Below, one piece after another: positions 45,201 through 59,100 of a stretch of 64,000 nucleotides of DNA. The stretch spans positions 868,001 to 932,000 of the forward strand of contig OX421964.1 of the NCBI GenBank assembly GCA_949128115.1, read 5' to 3'. A program made the translations under genes and the position numbers. Below the pieces are notes generated by a model. The model had not been told where the DNA came from. It saw nothing but the letters and a program-made list of their open reading frames with translations, and searched no databases. Numbering within the stretch: position 1 is the stretch's first letter; each line of letters begins with the position of its first letter. Source of the stretch: Anaspis maculata. Its lineage: Eukaryota; Arthropoda; Insecta; Coleoptera; Scraptiidae.

Positions 45201-48128
45201 ACGTGGGTTAGGACCTTAACTTTTTGGATAACAAATGTGTCTTTTTTTTTTATATTTGTGTTCGTTCGTCAGATGTAGCGTTTGGAACAAGAAGCTGCAC
45301 ACTCAAAAAGTGGTGACTGATCGTTTTTGAAGTCACGTGGGTTGGAGTTTGAAGTCACGTGGGTTGGAGTCCAAAGTCACGTGGGTTAGGACTTAAACTT
45401 TTTGGGTAACAATTGTGTCTTTTTTTTCGATATTTGTGTTCTTTTGACGGATGTTGCGTTTGGAACAAGTAGCTGCCAACTCCAAAAGTGGTGACGGATC
45501 GTTTTAAAAGTCACGTGGGTTGAAGCCTGGAGTCACGTGGGTTGAAGCTTGAAGTCACGTGGGTTGGAGCCTGAATTCACGTGGGTTAGAACCTAAACTT
45601 TTTGGATAACAATTGTGTCTTCCTTTTTGATTGTTGTGTTCGTTTGACGGATGTTGCGTTTGGAACAAGTAGCTGCTAACTCAAAAAGTGGTGACCGATC
45701 GTTTTCAAAGTCACGTGGATTGAAGTTTGAAGTCACGTGGGTTGGAGCCTAAAGTCACGTGGGTTCAAACCTGATTTTTTTGGATAACAATTGTGTCTAT
45801 TTTTTGATATTTCTGTTCGTTCGTCGGATGTTGCGTTTGGAACGAGTAGCTGCCAACTTAAAAAGTGATGACCGATCGTTTTTAAAGTCACGTGGGTTGA
45901 AGTTTGAAGTCACGTGGGTTGGAGCCTAAAGTCACGTGGGTTCAAACCTGAACTTTTTGGATAACAATTGTGTTTATTTTTTGATATTTTTGTTCGTTCG
46001 TCGGATGTTGCGTTAGGAACGAGTTACTGCCAACTCCAAAAGTGGTGACGGATCGTTTTAAAAGTCACGTGGGTTGAAATTTGAAGTCACGTGGGCTGGA
46101 GCCTGGAGTCACGTGGGTTAAAACCCTCACTTTTTGGAAAACAATTGTGTCTTTTTTTTATATTTGTGTTCGTTCGTCAGATGTTGCGTTTGGAACAAGT
46201 AGCTGCCAACTCAAAAAGTGGTGACCGATCGTTTTTAAAGTCACGTGGGTTGAAGTTTGAAGTCACGTGGGTTGGAGCCCGGAGTCACGTGGGTTAGGAC
46301 CTGAACTTTTTGGATAACAATCGTGTCTTTTTTTTCGATATTTGTGTTCGTTTGACGGATGTTGCGTTTGGAACAAGTAGCTGCCAACTCCAAAAGTGGT
46401 GACGGATCGTTTTAAAAGTCACGTGGGTTGAAGCCTGGAGTCACGTGGGTTGAAGCCTGAAGTCACGTGTGTTGGAGCCTGGAGTCACGTGGGTTAGGAC
46501 CTAAACTTTTTGGATAACAATTGTGTCTTTTTTTTCGATATTTGTGTTCGTTTGACGGATGTTGCGTTTGGAACAAGTAGCTGCCAACTCAAAAAGTGGT
46601 GACCGATCGTTTTTAAAGTCACGTGGGTTGGAGTTTGAAGTCACGTGGGTTGGAGCTTGAAGTCACGTGGGTTAAGATCTGAACTTTTTGGATAACAATT
46701 GTGTCTATTTTTTGATATTTTTGTTCGTCGGATGTTGCGTTTGGAACGAGTAGCAGCCAACTTAAAAAGTGGTGACCGATCGTTTTTGAAGTCACGTGGG
46801 TTGAAATTTGAAGTCACGTGGGTTGGAGTTTGAAGTCACGTGGGTTGAAACCTGAACTTTTTGGATAACAATTGTCTTTTTTTTCCTTGATATTTGTGTT
46901 CGTTTGACGGATGTTGCGTTTGGAACAAGTAGCTGCCAACTCAAAAAATGGTGACCGATCGTTTTGAAAGTCACGTGGGTTGGAGTTTAAAGTCACGTGG
47001 GATGGAGCTCGAAGTCACGTGGGTTAGGACCTGAACTTTTTGGATAACAATTGTGTCTTTTTTTTTCGATATCTGTGTTCGTTTGACGGATGTTGCGTTT
47101 GGAACAAGTAGCTGCCAACTTCAAAAAAGGTGACGGATCGTTTTAAAAGTCACGTGGGTTGAAGCCTGGAGGCACGTGGGTTGAAGCCTGAAGTCACGTG
47201 GGTTGGAGCCTGAAGTCACGTGGGTTAGGACCTGAAATTTGTGGATAACAATTGTGTCCTTTTTTTCGATATTTGTGTTCGTTTGACGGATGTTGCGTTT
47301 GGAACAAGTAGCTGCCAACTCCAAAAGTGGTGACGGATCGTTCTAGGAGTCACGTGGGTTGGAGCCTGGAGGCACGTGGGTTGAAGCCTGAAGTCACGTG
47401 GGTTGGAGCCTGAAGTCACGTGGGTTCAATCCTGATTTTTTTGGATAACAATTGTGTCTATTTTTTGATATTCTTGTACGTTCGTCGGATGTTGCGTTTG
47501 GAACAAGTAGCTGCCAACTTAAAAAGTGGTGACCGATCGTTTTTAAAGTCACGTGGGTTGAAGTTTGAAGTCACGTGGGTTGGAGCCTGAAGTCACGTGG
47601 GTTCAAACCTGAACTTTTTGGATAACAGTTGTGTCTATTTTTTGATATTTTTGTTCGTTCGTCGGATGTTGCGTTTGGAACGAGTAACTGCCAACTCCAA
47701 AAGTGGTGACCGATCGTTTTAAACGTCACGTGGTTTGAAGTTTGAAGTCACGTGAGCTGGAGCCCTAAGTCACGTGGGTTGAAACCCTCACTTTTTGGAT
47801 AACAATTGTGTCTTTTTTTTTATATTTGTGTTCGTTCGTCAGATGTTGCGTTTGGAACAAGTAGCTGCCAACTCAAAAAGTGGTGACCGATCGTTTTCAA
47901 AGTCACGTGGGTTGGAGTTTGAAGTCACGTGGGTTGGAGCCCGGAGTCACGTGGGTTAGGACCTTAACTTTTTGGATAACAATCGTGTCTTTTTTTTCGA
48001 TATTTGTGTTCGTTTGACGGATGTTGCGTTTGGAACAAGTAGCTGCCAACTCCAAAAGTGGTGACCGATCGTTTTTGAAGTCACGTGGGTTGAAGTTTGA
48101 AGTCACGTGGGTTGGAGCCTGAAGTCAC
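42251..48128 (+). repeat. Large module E, copy 2 (5,878-bp step)
   Basis: Copy of module E with two changes. It lacks monomers found at about 40.2-40.5 kb in copy 1, and it has an added segment at about 46,440-48,060 not found in copy 1. Confidence 0.87.
46440..48060 (+). repeat. Added segment F, copy 1
   Basis: Matches 52,473-54,093 (offset 6,033) and about 60,482-62,102. Marker variants are GTTAAGATCTGAAC, TCAAAAAAGGTGACGG, GATCGTTCTAGGAG, ATATTCTTGTACG and GTTTTAAACGTCACG. Absent from module E copy 1. Confidence 0.83.
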
Positions 48129-51100
48129 GTGGGTTCAAACCTGAACTTTTTAGATAACAATTGTGTCTATTTTTTGATATTTTTGTTCGTTCGTCGGATG
48201 TTGCGTTTGGAACGAGTAGCTGCCAACTCCAAAAGTGGTGACCGATCGTTTTTGAAGTCACGTGAGTTGGAGTTTGAAGTCACGTGGGTTGGAGCCCGGA
48301 GTCACGTGTGTTAGGACCTGAACTTTTTGGATAACAATTGTGTCTATTTTTTGATATTTTTGTTCGTCCGTCGGATGTTGCGTTTGGAACGAGTAGCTGC
48401 CAACTTAAAAAGTGGTGACCGATCGTTTTTAAAGTCACGTGGGTTGAAGTTTGAAGTCACGTGGGTTGGAGCCCGAAGTCACGTGGGTTGGAACCTGAAC
48501 TTTTTGGATAACAATTGTCTTTTTTTTTCGATATTTGTGTTCGTTTGACGGATGTTGCGTTTGGAACAAGTAGCTGCCAACTCAAAAAGTGGTGACCGAT
48601 CGTTTTTGAGGTCACGTGGGTTGGAGTTTGAAGTCACGTGGGTTGGAGCTCGAAGTCACGTGGGTTGGGACCTGAACTTTTTGGATAACAATTGTGTCTT
48701 TTTTTTTCGATATCTGTGTTCGTTTGACGGATGTTGCGTTTGGAAAAAGTAGCTGCCAACTCCAAAAGTGGTGACGGATCGTTTTAAAAGTCACGTGGGT
48801 TGAAGCCTGGAGGCACGTGGGTTGAAGCCTGAAGTCACGTGGGTTGGAGCCTGAAGTCACGTGGGTTAGGACCTGAAATTTTTGGATAACAATTGTGTCT
48901 TTTTTTTCGATATTCGTGTTCGTTTGACGGATGTTGCGTTTGGAACAAGTAGCTGCCAACTCCAAAAGTGGTGACGGATCGTTTTAAAAGTCACGTGGGT
49001 TGGAGCCTGGAGGCACGTGGGTTGAAGCCTGGAGTCACATGGGTTGGAGCCTGAAGTCACGTGGGTTCAAACCTGATTTTTTTGTATAACAATTGTGTCT
49101 ATTTTTTGATATTTTTGTTCGTTCGTCGGATGTTGCGTTTGGAACAAGTAGCTGCCAACTTGAAAAGTGGTGACCGATCATTTTTAAAGTCACGTGGGTT
49201 GAAGTTTGAAGTCACGTGGGTTGGAGCCTGAAGTCACGTGGGTTCAAACCTGAACTTTTTGGATAACAATTGTGTCTATTTCTTGATATTTTTGTTCGTT
49301 CGTCGGATGTTGCGTTTGGAACGAGTAACTGCCAACTCCAAAAGTGGTGACCGATCGTATTAAAAGTCACGTGGGTTGAAGTTTGAAGTCACGTGGGCTT
49401 GAGCCTGAAGTCACGTGGGTTAAGATCCTCCCTTTTTGGATAACAATTGTGTCTTTTTTTTTATATTTGTGTTCGTTCGTCAGATGTTGCGTTTGGAACA
49501 AGTAGCTGCCAACTCAAAAAGTGGTGACCGATCGTTTTTAATGTCACGTGGGTTGGAGTATGAAGTCACGTGGGTTGGAGCCCGGAGTCACGTGGGTCAG
49601 GACTTGAACTTTTTGGATAACAATCGTGTCATTTTTTTCGATATTTGTGTTCGTTTGACGGATGTTGCGTTTGGAACAAGTAGCTGCCAACTCCAAAAGT
49701 GGTGACGGATCGTTTTAAAAGTCACGTGGGTTGAAGCCTGGAGTCACGTGGGTTGAAGCCTGAAGTAACGTGAGTTAGAGCCTGAAGTCACGTGGGTTAG
49801 GACCTGAAGTTTTTTGATAACAATTGTGTCTTTCTTTTTGATATTTGTTTTCGTTTGACGGATGTTGCGTTTGGAACAAGTAGCTGCCAACTTCAAAAGT
49901 GGTGACGGATCGTTTTATAAGTCACGTGGGTTGAAGCCTGGAGGCACGTGGGTTGAAGCCTGAAGTCACGTGGGTTGGAGCCTGAAGTCACGTGGGTTAG
50001 GACCTGAATTTTTGGATAACAATTGTGTCTTTTTTTTTTCATATTTGTGTTCGTTTGACGGATGTTGCGTTTGGAACAAGTAGCTGCCAACTCAAAAAGT
50101 GGTGACCGATCGTTTTGAAAGTCACGTGGGTTGAAGTTTGAAGTCACGTGGGTTGGAGCCTGAAGTCACGTGGGTTCAAAACTAAACTTTTTGGACAATA
50201 ATTGTGTCTTTTCTTATGATATTTGTGTTAGTTAACGGATGTTGCGTTTGGAACAAGTAGCTGCCAACTCAAAAAGTGGTGACCGATCGTTTTTTAAGTC
50301 ACGTGGGTTGGAGTTTGAAGTCACGTGGGTTGGAGCTCGAAGTCACGTGGGTTAAGACCTGAACTTTTTGGATAACAATTGAGTCTTTTTTTTTGATATT
50401 TGTGTTCGTTCGTCAGATGTTGCGTTTGGAACAAGTAGCTGCCAACTCAAAAAGTGGTGACCGATCGTTTTTAATGTCACGTGGGTTGGAGTATGAAGTC
50501 ACGTGGGTTGGAGCCCGGAGTCACGTGGGTTAGGACCTGAACTTTTTGGCTAACAATTGTGTCTATTTTTCGATATTTTTTGTTCGTTCGTCGGATGTTG
50601 CGTTTGGAACGAGTAGCTGCCAACTTAAAAAGTGGTGACCGATCGTTTTCAAGGTCACGTGGGTTGAAGTTTGAACTCACGTGGGTTGGAGCCTGAAATC
50701 ACGTGGGTTAAAACCTGAACTTTTTGGATAACGATTGTCTTTTTTTCTTCGATATTTGTGTTCGTTTGACGGATGTTGCGTTTGGAACAAGTAGCTGCCA
50801 ACTTAAAAAGTGGTGACCGATCGTTCTTAAAGTCACGTTGGTTGGAGTTTGAAGTCACGTGGGTTGGAGCTCGAAGTCACGTGGGTTAGGACCTGAACTT
50901 TTTGGAAAACAATTGTGTCTTTTTTTTCGATATTTGTGTTCGTTTGACGGATGTTGCGTTTGGAACAAGTAGCTGCCAACTCCAAAAGTGGTGACGGATC
51001 GTTTTAAAAGTCACGTGGGTTGAAGCCTGGAGGCACGTGGGTTGAAGCCTGAAGTCACGTGGGTTGGAGCCTGAAGTCACGTGGGTTAGGACCTGAAATT

Positions 51101-52472
51101 TTTGGATAACAATTGTGTCTTTTTTTTTATATTTGTGTTTGTTTGACGGATGTTGCGTTTGGAACAAGTAGCTGCCAACTCAAAAAGTGGTGAGCGATCG
51201 TTTTAAAAGTCACGTGGGTTGAAGTTTTAAGTCACGTGGGTTGGAGCCTGAAGTCACGTGGGTTCAAACCTTTACTTTTTGGATAACAAATGTGTCTTTT
51301 TTTTTCATATTTGTGTTCGTTTGACGGATGTTGCGTTTGGAACAAGTAGCTGCCAACTCAAAAAGTGATGACCGATCGTTTTAAAAGTCACGTGGGTTGA
51401 AGTTTGAAGTCACGTGGGTTGGAGCCTGAAGTCACGTGGGTTTAAACCTTAACTTTTTGGATAACAAATGTGTCTTTTTTTTTTATATTTGTGTTCGTTC
51501 GTCAGATGTAGCGTTTGGAACAAGAAGCTGCACACTCAAAAAGTGGTGACTGATCGTTTTTGAAGTCACGTGGGTTGGAGTTTGAAGTCACGTGGGTTGG
51601 AGTCCAAAGTCACGTGGGTTAGGACTTAAACTTTTTGGATAACAATTGTGTCTTCCTTTTTGATTGTTGTGTTCGTTTGACGGATGTTGCGTTTGGAACA
51701 AGTAGCTGCTAACTCAAAAAGTGGTGACCGATCGTTTCCAAAGTCACGTGGATTGAAGTTTGAAGTCACGTGGGTTGGAGCCTAAAGTCACGTGGGTTCA
51801 AACCTGATTTTTTTGGATAACAATTGTGTCTATTTTTTGATATTTCTGTTCGTTCGTCGGATGTTGCGTTTGGAACGAGTAGCTGCCAACTTAAAAAGTG
51901 ATGACCGATCGTTTTTAAAGTCACGTGGGTTGAAGTTTGAAGTCACGTGGGTTGGAGCCTAAAGTCACGTGGGTTCAAACCTGAACTTTTTGGATAACAA
52001 TTGTGTTTATTTTTTGATATTTTTGTTCGTTCGTCGGATGTTGCGTTAGGAACGAGTTACTGCCAACTCCAAAAGTGGTGACGGATCGTTTTAAAAGTCA
52101 CGTGGGTTGAAATTTGAAGTCACGTGGGCTGGAGCCTGGAGTCACGTGGGTTAAAACCCTCACTTTTTGGAAAACAATTGTGTCTTTTTTTTATATTTGT
52201 GTTCGTTCGTCAGATGTTGCGTTTGGAACAAGTAGCTGCCAACTCAAAAAGTGGTGACCGATCGTTTTTAAAGTCACGTGGGTTGAAGTTTGAAGTCACG
52301 TGGGTTGGAGCCCGGAGTCACGTGGGTTAGGACCTGAACTTTTTGGATAACAATCGTGTCTTTTTTTTCGATATTTGTGTTCGTTTGACGGATGTTGCGT
52401 TTGGAACAAGTAGCTGCCAACTCCAAAAGTGGTGACGGATCGTTTTAAAAGTCACGTGGGTTGAAGCCTGGA

Positions 52473-54093
52473 GTCACGTGGGTTGAAGCCTGAAGTCACG
52501 TGTGTTGGAGCCTGGAGTCACGTGGGTTAGGACCTAAACTTTTTGGATAACAATTGTGTCTTTTTTTTCGATATTTGTGTTCGTTTGACGGATGTTGCGT
52601 TTGGAACAAGTAGCTGCCAACTCAAAAAGTGGTGACCGATCGTTTTTAAAGTCACGTGGGTTGGAGTTTGAAGTCACGTGGGTTGGAGCTTGAAGTCACG
52701 TGGGTTAAGATCTGAACTTTTTGGATAACAATTGTGTCTATTTTTTGATATTTTTGTTCGTCGGATGTTGCGTTTGGAACGAGTAGCAGCCAACTTAAAA
52801 AGTGGTGACCGATCGTTTTTGAAGTCACGTGGGTTGAAATTTGAAGTCACGTGGGTTGGAGTTTGAAGTCACGTGGGTTGAAACCTGAACTTTTTGGATA
52901 ACAATTGTCTTTTTTTTCCTTGATATTTGTGTTCGTTTGACGGATGTTGCGTTTGGAACAAGTAGCTGCCAACTCAAAAAATGGTGACCGATCGTTTTGA
53001 AAGTCACGTGGGTTGGAGTTTAAAGTCACGTGGGATGGAGCTCGAAGTCACGTGGGTTAGGACCTGAACTTTTTGGATAACAATTGTGTCTTTTTTTTTC
53101 GATATCTGTGTTCGTTTGACGGATGTTGCGTTTGGAACAAGTAGCTGCCAACTTCAAAAAAGGTGACGGATCGTTTTAAAAGTCACGTGGGTTGAAGCCT
53201 GGAGGCACGTGGGTTGAAGCCTGAAGTCACGTGGGTTGGAGCCTGAAGTCACGTGGGTTAGGACCTGAAATTTGTGGATAACAATTGTGTCCTTTTTTTC
53301 GATATTTGTGTTCGTTTGACGGATGTTGCGTTTGGAACAAGTAGCTGCCAACTCCAAAAGTGGTGACGGATCGTTCTAGGAGTCACGTGGGTTGGAGCCT
53401 GGAGGCACGTGGGTTGAAGCCTGAAGTCACGTGGGTTGGAGCCTGAAGTCACGTGGGTTCAATCCTGATTTTTTTGGATAACAATTGTGTCTATTTTTTG
53501 ATATTCTTGTACGTTCGTCGGATGTTGCGTTTGGAACAAGTAGCTGCCAACTTAAAAAGTGGTGACCGATCGTTTTTAAAGTCACGTGGGTTGAAGTTTG
53601 AAGTCACGTGGGTTGGAGCCTGAAGTCACGTGGGTTCAAACCTGAACTTTTTGGATAACAGTTGTGTCTATTTTTTGATATTTTTGTTCGTTCGTCGGAT
53701 GTTGCGTTTGGAACGAGTAACTGCCAACTCCAAAAGTGGTGACCGATCGTTTTAAACGTCACGTGGTTTGAAGTTTGAAGTCACGTGAGCTGGAGCCCTA
53801 AGTCACGTGGGTTGAAACCCTCACTTTTTGGATAACAATTGTGTCTTTTTTTTTATATTTGTGTTCGTTCGTCAGATGTTGCGTTTGGAACAAGTAGCTG
53901 CCAACTCAAAAAGTGGTGACCGATCGTTTTCAAAGTCACGTGGGTTGGAGTTTGAAGTCACGTGGGTTGGAGCCCGGAGTCACGTGGGTTAGGACCTTAA
54001 CTTTTTGGATAACAATCGTGTCTTTTTTTTCGATATTTGTGTTCGTTTGACGGATGTTGCGTTTGGAACAAGTAGCTGCCAACTCCAAAAGTG
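52473..54093 (+). repeat. Added segment F, copy 2
   Basis: Copy of 46,440-48,060. After it, module copy 3 continues into segment G, whereas in module copy 2 this position joins directly to the next module marker. Confidence 0.83.
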
Positions 54094-56100
54094 GTGACGG
54101 ATCGTTTTAAAAGTCACGTGGGTTGAAGCCTGAAGTCACGTGAGTTAGAGCCTGAAGTCACGTGGGTTAGGACCTAAACTTTTTGGATAACAATTGTGTC
54201 TTTCTTTTTGATATTTGTTTTCGTTTGACGGATGTTGCGTTTGGAACAAGTAGCTGCCAACTTCAAAAGTGGTGACGGATCGTATTACAAGTCACGTGGG
54301 TTGAAGCCTGGAGGCACGTGGGTTGAAGCCTGAAGTCACGTGGGTTGGAGCCTGAAGTCACGTGGGTTAGGACCTGAATTTTTGGATAACAATTGTGTCT
54401 TTTTTTTTATATTTGTGTTCGTTTGACGAATGTTGCGTTTGGAACAAGTAGCTGCCAACTCAAAAAGTGGTGACCGATCGTTTTTAAAGTCACGTGGGTT
54501 GGAGTTTGAAGTCACGTGGGTTGGAGCCTGAAGTCACGTGGGTTCAAAACTAAACTTTTTGGACAATAATTGTGTCTATTCTTTTGATATTAGTGTTAGT
54601 TAACGGATGTTGCGTTTGGAACAAGTAGCTGCCAACTCAAAAAGTGGTGACCGATCGTTTTTAAAGTCACGTGGGTTGGAGTTTGAAGTCACGTGGGTTG
54701 GAGCTTGAAGTCACGTGGGTTAAGACCTGAACTTTTTGGATAACAATTGTGTCTTTTTTTTTGATATTTGTGTTCGTTCGTCAGATGTTGCGTTTGGAAC
54801 AAGTAGCTGCCAACTCAAAAAGTGGTGACCGATCGTTTTTAAAGTCACGTGGGTTGGAGTTTGAAGTCACGTGGGTTGGAGCCCGGAGTCACGTGGATTA
54901 GGACCTGAACTTTTTGGCTAACAATTGTGTCTATTTTTCGAAATTTTTTGTTCGTTCGTCGGATGTTGCGTTTGGAACGAGTAGCTGCCAACTCAAAAAG
55001 TGGTGACCGATCGTTTTTAAAGTCACGTGGGTTGAAGTTTGAACTCACGTGGGTTGAAACCTGAACTTTTTGGATAACAATTGTCTTTTTTTTTTTTCGA
55101 TATTTGTGTTCGTTTGACGGATGTTGCGTTTGGAACAAGTAGCTGCCAACTCAAAAAGTGGTGACCGATCGTTTTTAAAGTCACGTGGGTTGGAGTTTGA
55201 AGTCACGTGGGTTGGAGCTCGAAGTCACGTGGGTTAGGACCTGAACTTTTTGGAAAACAATTGTGTCTTTTTCTTCGATATTTGTGTTCGTTTGACGGAT
55301 GTTGCGTTTGGAACAAGTAGCTGCCAACTCCAAAAGTGGTGACGGATCGTTCTAAAAGTCACGTGGGTTGAAGCCTGGAGGCACGTGGGTTGAAGCCTGA
55401 AGTCACGTGGGTTGGAGCCTGAAGTCACGTGGGTTAGGACCTGAAATTTTTGGATAACAATTGTGTCTTTTTTTTTATATTTGTGTTCGTTTGACGGATG
55501 TTGCGTTTGGAACAAGTTGCTGCCAACTCAAAAAGTGGTGACCGATCGTTTTAAAAGTCACGTGGGTTGAAGTTTGAAGTCACGTGGGTTGGAGCCTGAA
55601 GTCACGTGGGTTCAAACCTTAACTTTTTGGATAACAAATGTGTCTTTTTTTTATATTTGTGTTCGTTTGACGGATGTTGCGTTTGGAACAAGTAGCTGCC
55701 AACTCAAAAAGTGGTGACCGATCGTTTTAAAAGTCACGTGGGTTGAAGTTTGAAGTCACGTGGGTTGGAGCCTGAAGTCACGTGGGTTAAAACCTTAACT
55801 TTTTGGATAACAAATGTGTCTTTTTTTTTGATATTTGTGTTCGTTCGTCAGATGTTGCGTTTGGAACAAGAAGCTGCCAACTCAAAAAGTGGTGACTGAT
55901 CGTTTTTGAAGTCACGTGTGTTGCAGTTTGAAGTCACGTGGGTTGGAGTCCAAAGTCACGTGGGTTAGGACCTGAACTTTTTGGGTAACAATTGTGTCTT
56001 TTTTTTCGATATTTGTGTTTGTTTGACGGATGTTGCGTTTGGAACAAGTAGCTGCCAACTCAAAAAGTGGTGACCGATCGTTTTTAAAGTCACGTGGGTT
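54094..56100 (+). repeat. Added segment G, copy 1
   Basis: Present in module E copies 3 and 4 only, at an offset of 8,008. It includes the GTTAAC linker subtype near 54,596 and a two-subunit monomer near 55.0 kb. Part of it resembles 5.0-6.2 kb, suggesting import of an older block. Confidence 0.8.
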
Positions 56101-59100
56101 GAAGTTTGAAGTCACGTGGGTTGGAGCCTGAAGTCACGTGGGTTCAAACCTGAACTTTTTGGATAACTATTGTGTCTATTTTTTGATATTTTTGTTCGTT
56201 CGTCGGATGTTGCGTTTGAAACGAGTAGCTGCCAACTTAAAAAGTGGTGACCGATCGTTTTTGAAGTCACGTGGGTTGAAGTTTGAAGTCACGTGGGTTG
56301 GAGCCTGAAGTCACGTGGGTTCAAACCTGAACTTTTTAGATAACAATTGTGTCTATTTTTTGATATTTTTGTTCGTTCGTCGGATGTTGCGTTTGGAACG
56401 AGTAGCTGCCAACTCCAAAAGTGGTGACCGATCGCTTTTGAAGTCACGTGAGTTGGAGTTTGAAGTCACGTGGGTTGGAGCCCGGAGTCACGTGTGTTAG
56501 GACCTGAACTTTTTGGATAACAATTGTGTCTATTTTTTGATATTTTTGTTCGTCCGTCGGATGTTGCGTTTGGAACGAGTAGCTGCCAACTTAAAAAGTG
56601 GTGACCGATCGTTTTTAAAGTCACGTGGGTTGAAGTTTGAAGTCACGTGGGTTGGAGCCTGAAGTCACGTGGGTTGGAACCTGAACTTTTTGGATAACAA
56701 TTGTCTTTTTTTTTTCGATATTTGTGTTCGTTTGACGGATGTTGCGTTTGGAACAAGTAGCTGCCAACTCAAAAAGTGGTGACCGATCGTTTTTGAGGTC
56801 ACGTGGGTTGGAGTTTGAAGTCACGTGGGTTGGAGCTCGAAGCCACGTGGGTTAGGACCTGAACTTTTTGGATAACAATTGTGTCTTTTTTTTTCGATAT
56901 CTGTGTTCGTTTGACGGATGTTGCGTTTGGAAAAAGTAGCTGCCAACTCCAAAAGTGGTGACGGATCGTTTTAAAAGTCACGTGGGTTGAAGCCTGGAGG
57001 CACGTGGGTTGAAGCCTGAAGTCACGTGGGTTGGAGCCTGAAGTCACGTGGGTTAGGACCTGAAATTTTTGGATAACAATTGTGTCTTGTTTTTCGATAT
57101 TCGTGTTCGTTTGACGGATGTTGCGTTTGGAACAAGTAGCTGCCAACTCCAAAAGTGGTGACGGATCGTTTTAAAAGTCACGTGGGTTGGAGCCTGGAGG
57201 CACGTGGGTTGAAGCCTGAAGTCACGTGGGTTGGAGCCTGAAGTCACGTGGGTTCAAACCTGATTTTTTTGGATAACAATTGTGTCTATTTTTTGATATT
57301 TTTGTTCGTTCGTCGGATGTTGCGTTTGGAACAAGTAGCTGCCAACTTGAAAAGTGGTGACCGATCATTTTTAAAGTCACGTGGGTTGAAGTTTGAAGTC
57401 ACGTGGGTTGGAGCCTGAAGTCACGTGGGTTCAAACCTGAACTTTTTGGATAACAATTGTGTCTATTTCTTGATATTTTTGTTCGTTCGTCGGATGTTGC
57501 GTTTGGAACGAGTAACTGCCAACTCCAAAAGTGGTGACCGATCGTATTAAAAGTCACGTGGGTTGAAGTTTGAAGTCACGTGGGCTGGAGCCTTAAGTCA
57601 CGTGGGTTAAAATCCTCCCTTTTTGGATAACAATTGTGTCTTTTTTTTTATATTTGTGTTCGTTCGTCAGATGTTGCGTTTGGAACAAGTAGCTGCCAAC
57701 TCAAAAAGTGGTGACCGATCGTTTTTAATGTCACGTGGGTTGAAGTATGAAGTCACGTGGGTTGGAGCCCGGAGTCACGTGGGTCAGGACTTGAACTTTT
57801 TGGATAACAATCGTGTCATTTTTTTCGATATTTGTGTTCGTTTGACGGATGTTGCGTTTGGAACAAGTAGCTGCCAACTCCAAAAGTGGTGACGGATCGT
57901 TTTAAAAGTCACGTGGGTTGAAGCCTGGAGTCACGTGGGTTGAAGCCTGAAGTAACGTGAGTTAGAGCCTGAAGTCACGTGGGTTAGGACCTAAAGTTTT
58001 TTGATAACAATTGTGTCTTTCTTTTTGATATTTGTTTTCGTTTGACGGATGTTGCGTTTGGAACAAGTAGCTGCCAACTTCAAAAGTGGTGACGGATCGT
58101 TTTATAAGTCACGTGGGTTGAAGCCTGGAGGCACGTGGGTTGAAGCCTGAAGTCACGTGGGTTGGAGCCTGAAGTCACGTGGGTTAGGACCTGAATTTTT
58201 GGATAACAATTGTGTCTTTTTTTTTCATATTTGTGTTCGTTTGACGGATGTTGCGTTTGGAACAAGTAGCTGCCAACTCAAAAAGTGGTGACCGATCGTT
58301 TTGAAAGTCACGTGGGTTGAAGTTTGAAGTCACGTGGGTTGGAGCCTGAAGTCACGTGGGTTCAAAACTAAACTTTTTGGACAATAATTGTGTCTTTTCT
58401 TATGATATTTGTGTTAGTTAACGGATGTTGCGTTTGGAACAAGTAGCTGCCAACTCAAAAAGTGGTGACCGATCGTTTTTTAAGTCACGTGGGTTGGAGT
58501 TTGAAGTCACGTGGGTTGGAGCTTGAAGTCACGTGGGTTAAGACCTGAACTTTTTGGATAACAATTGAGTCTTTTTTTTTTGATATTTGTGTTCGTTCGT
58601 CAGATGTTGCGTTTGGAACAAGTAGCTGCCAACTCAAAAAGTGGTGACCGATCGTTTTTAATGTCACGTGGGTTGGAGTATGAAGTCACGTGGGTTGGAG
58701 CCCGGAGTCACGTGGGTTAGGACCTGAACTTTTTGGCTAACAATTGTGTCTATTTTTCGATATTTTTTGTTCGTTCGTCGGATGTTGCGTTTGGAACGAG
58801 TAGCTGCCAACTTAAAAAGTGGTGACCGATCGTTATTAAGGTCACGTGGGTTGAAGTTTGAAGTCACGTGGGTTGGAGCCTGAAGTCACGTGGGTTAGGA
58901 CCTGAAATTTTTGGATAACAATTGTGTCTTTTTTTTTATATTTGTGTTTGTTTGACGGATGTTGCGTTTGGAACAAGTAGCTGCCAACTCAAAAAGTGGT
59001 GAGCGATCGTTTTAAAAGTCACGTGGGTTGAAGTTTTAAGTCACGTGGGTTGGAGCCTGAAGTCACGTGGGTTCAAACCTTTACTTTTTGGATAAAAAAT

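Larger units (their letters stand above)
48129..56314 (+). repeat. Large module E, copy 3 (8,186-bp step)
   Basis: Copy of module E containing the segment first seen at 46,440-48,060 (here 52,473-54,093) and a further segment at about 54,094-56,100. The latter resembles sequence at 5.0-6.2 kb and 22.0-23.7 kb more than the rest of the module. Confidence 0.87.
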
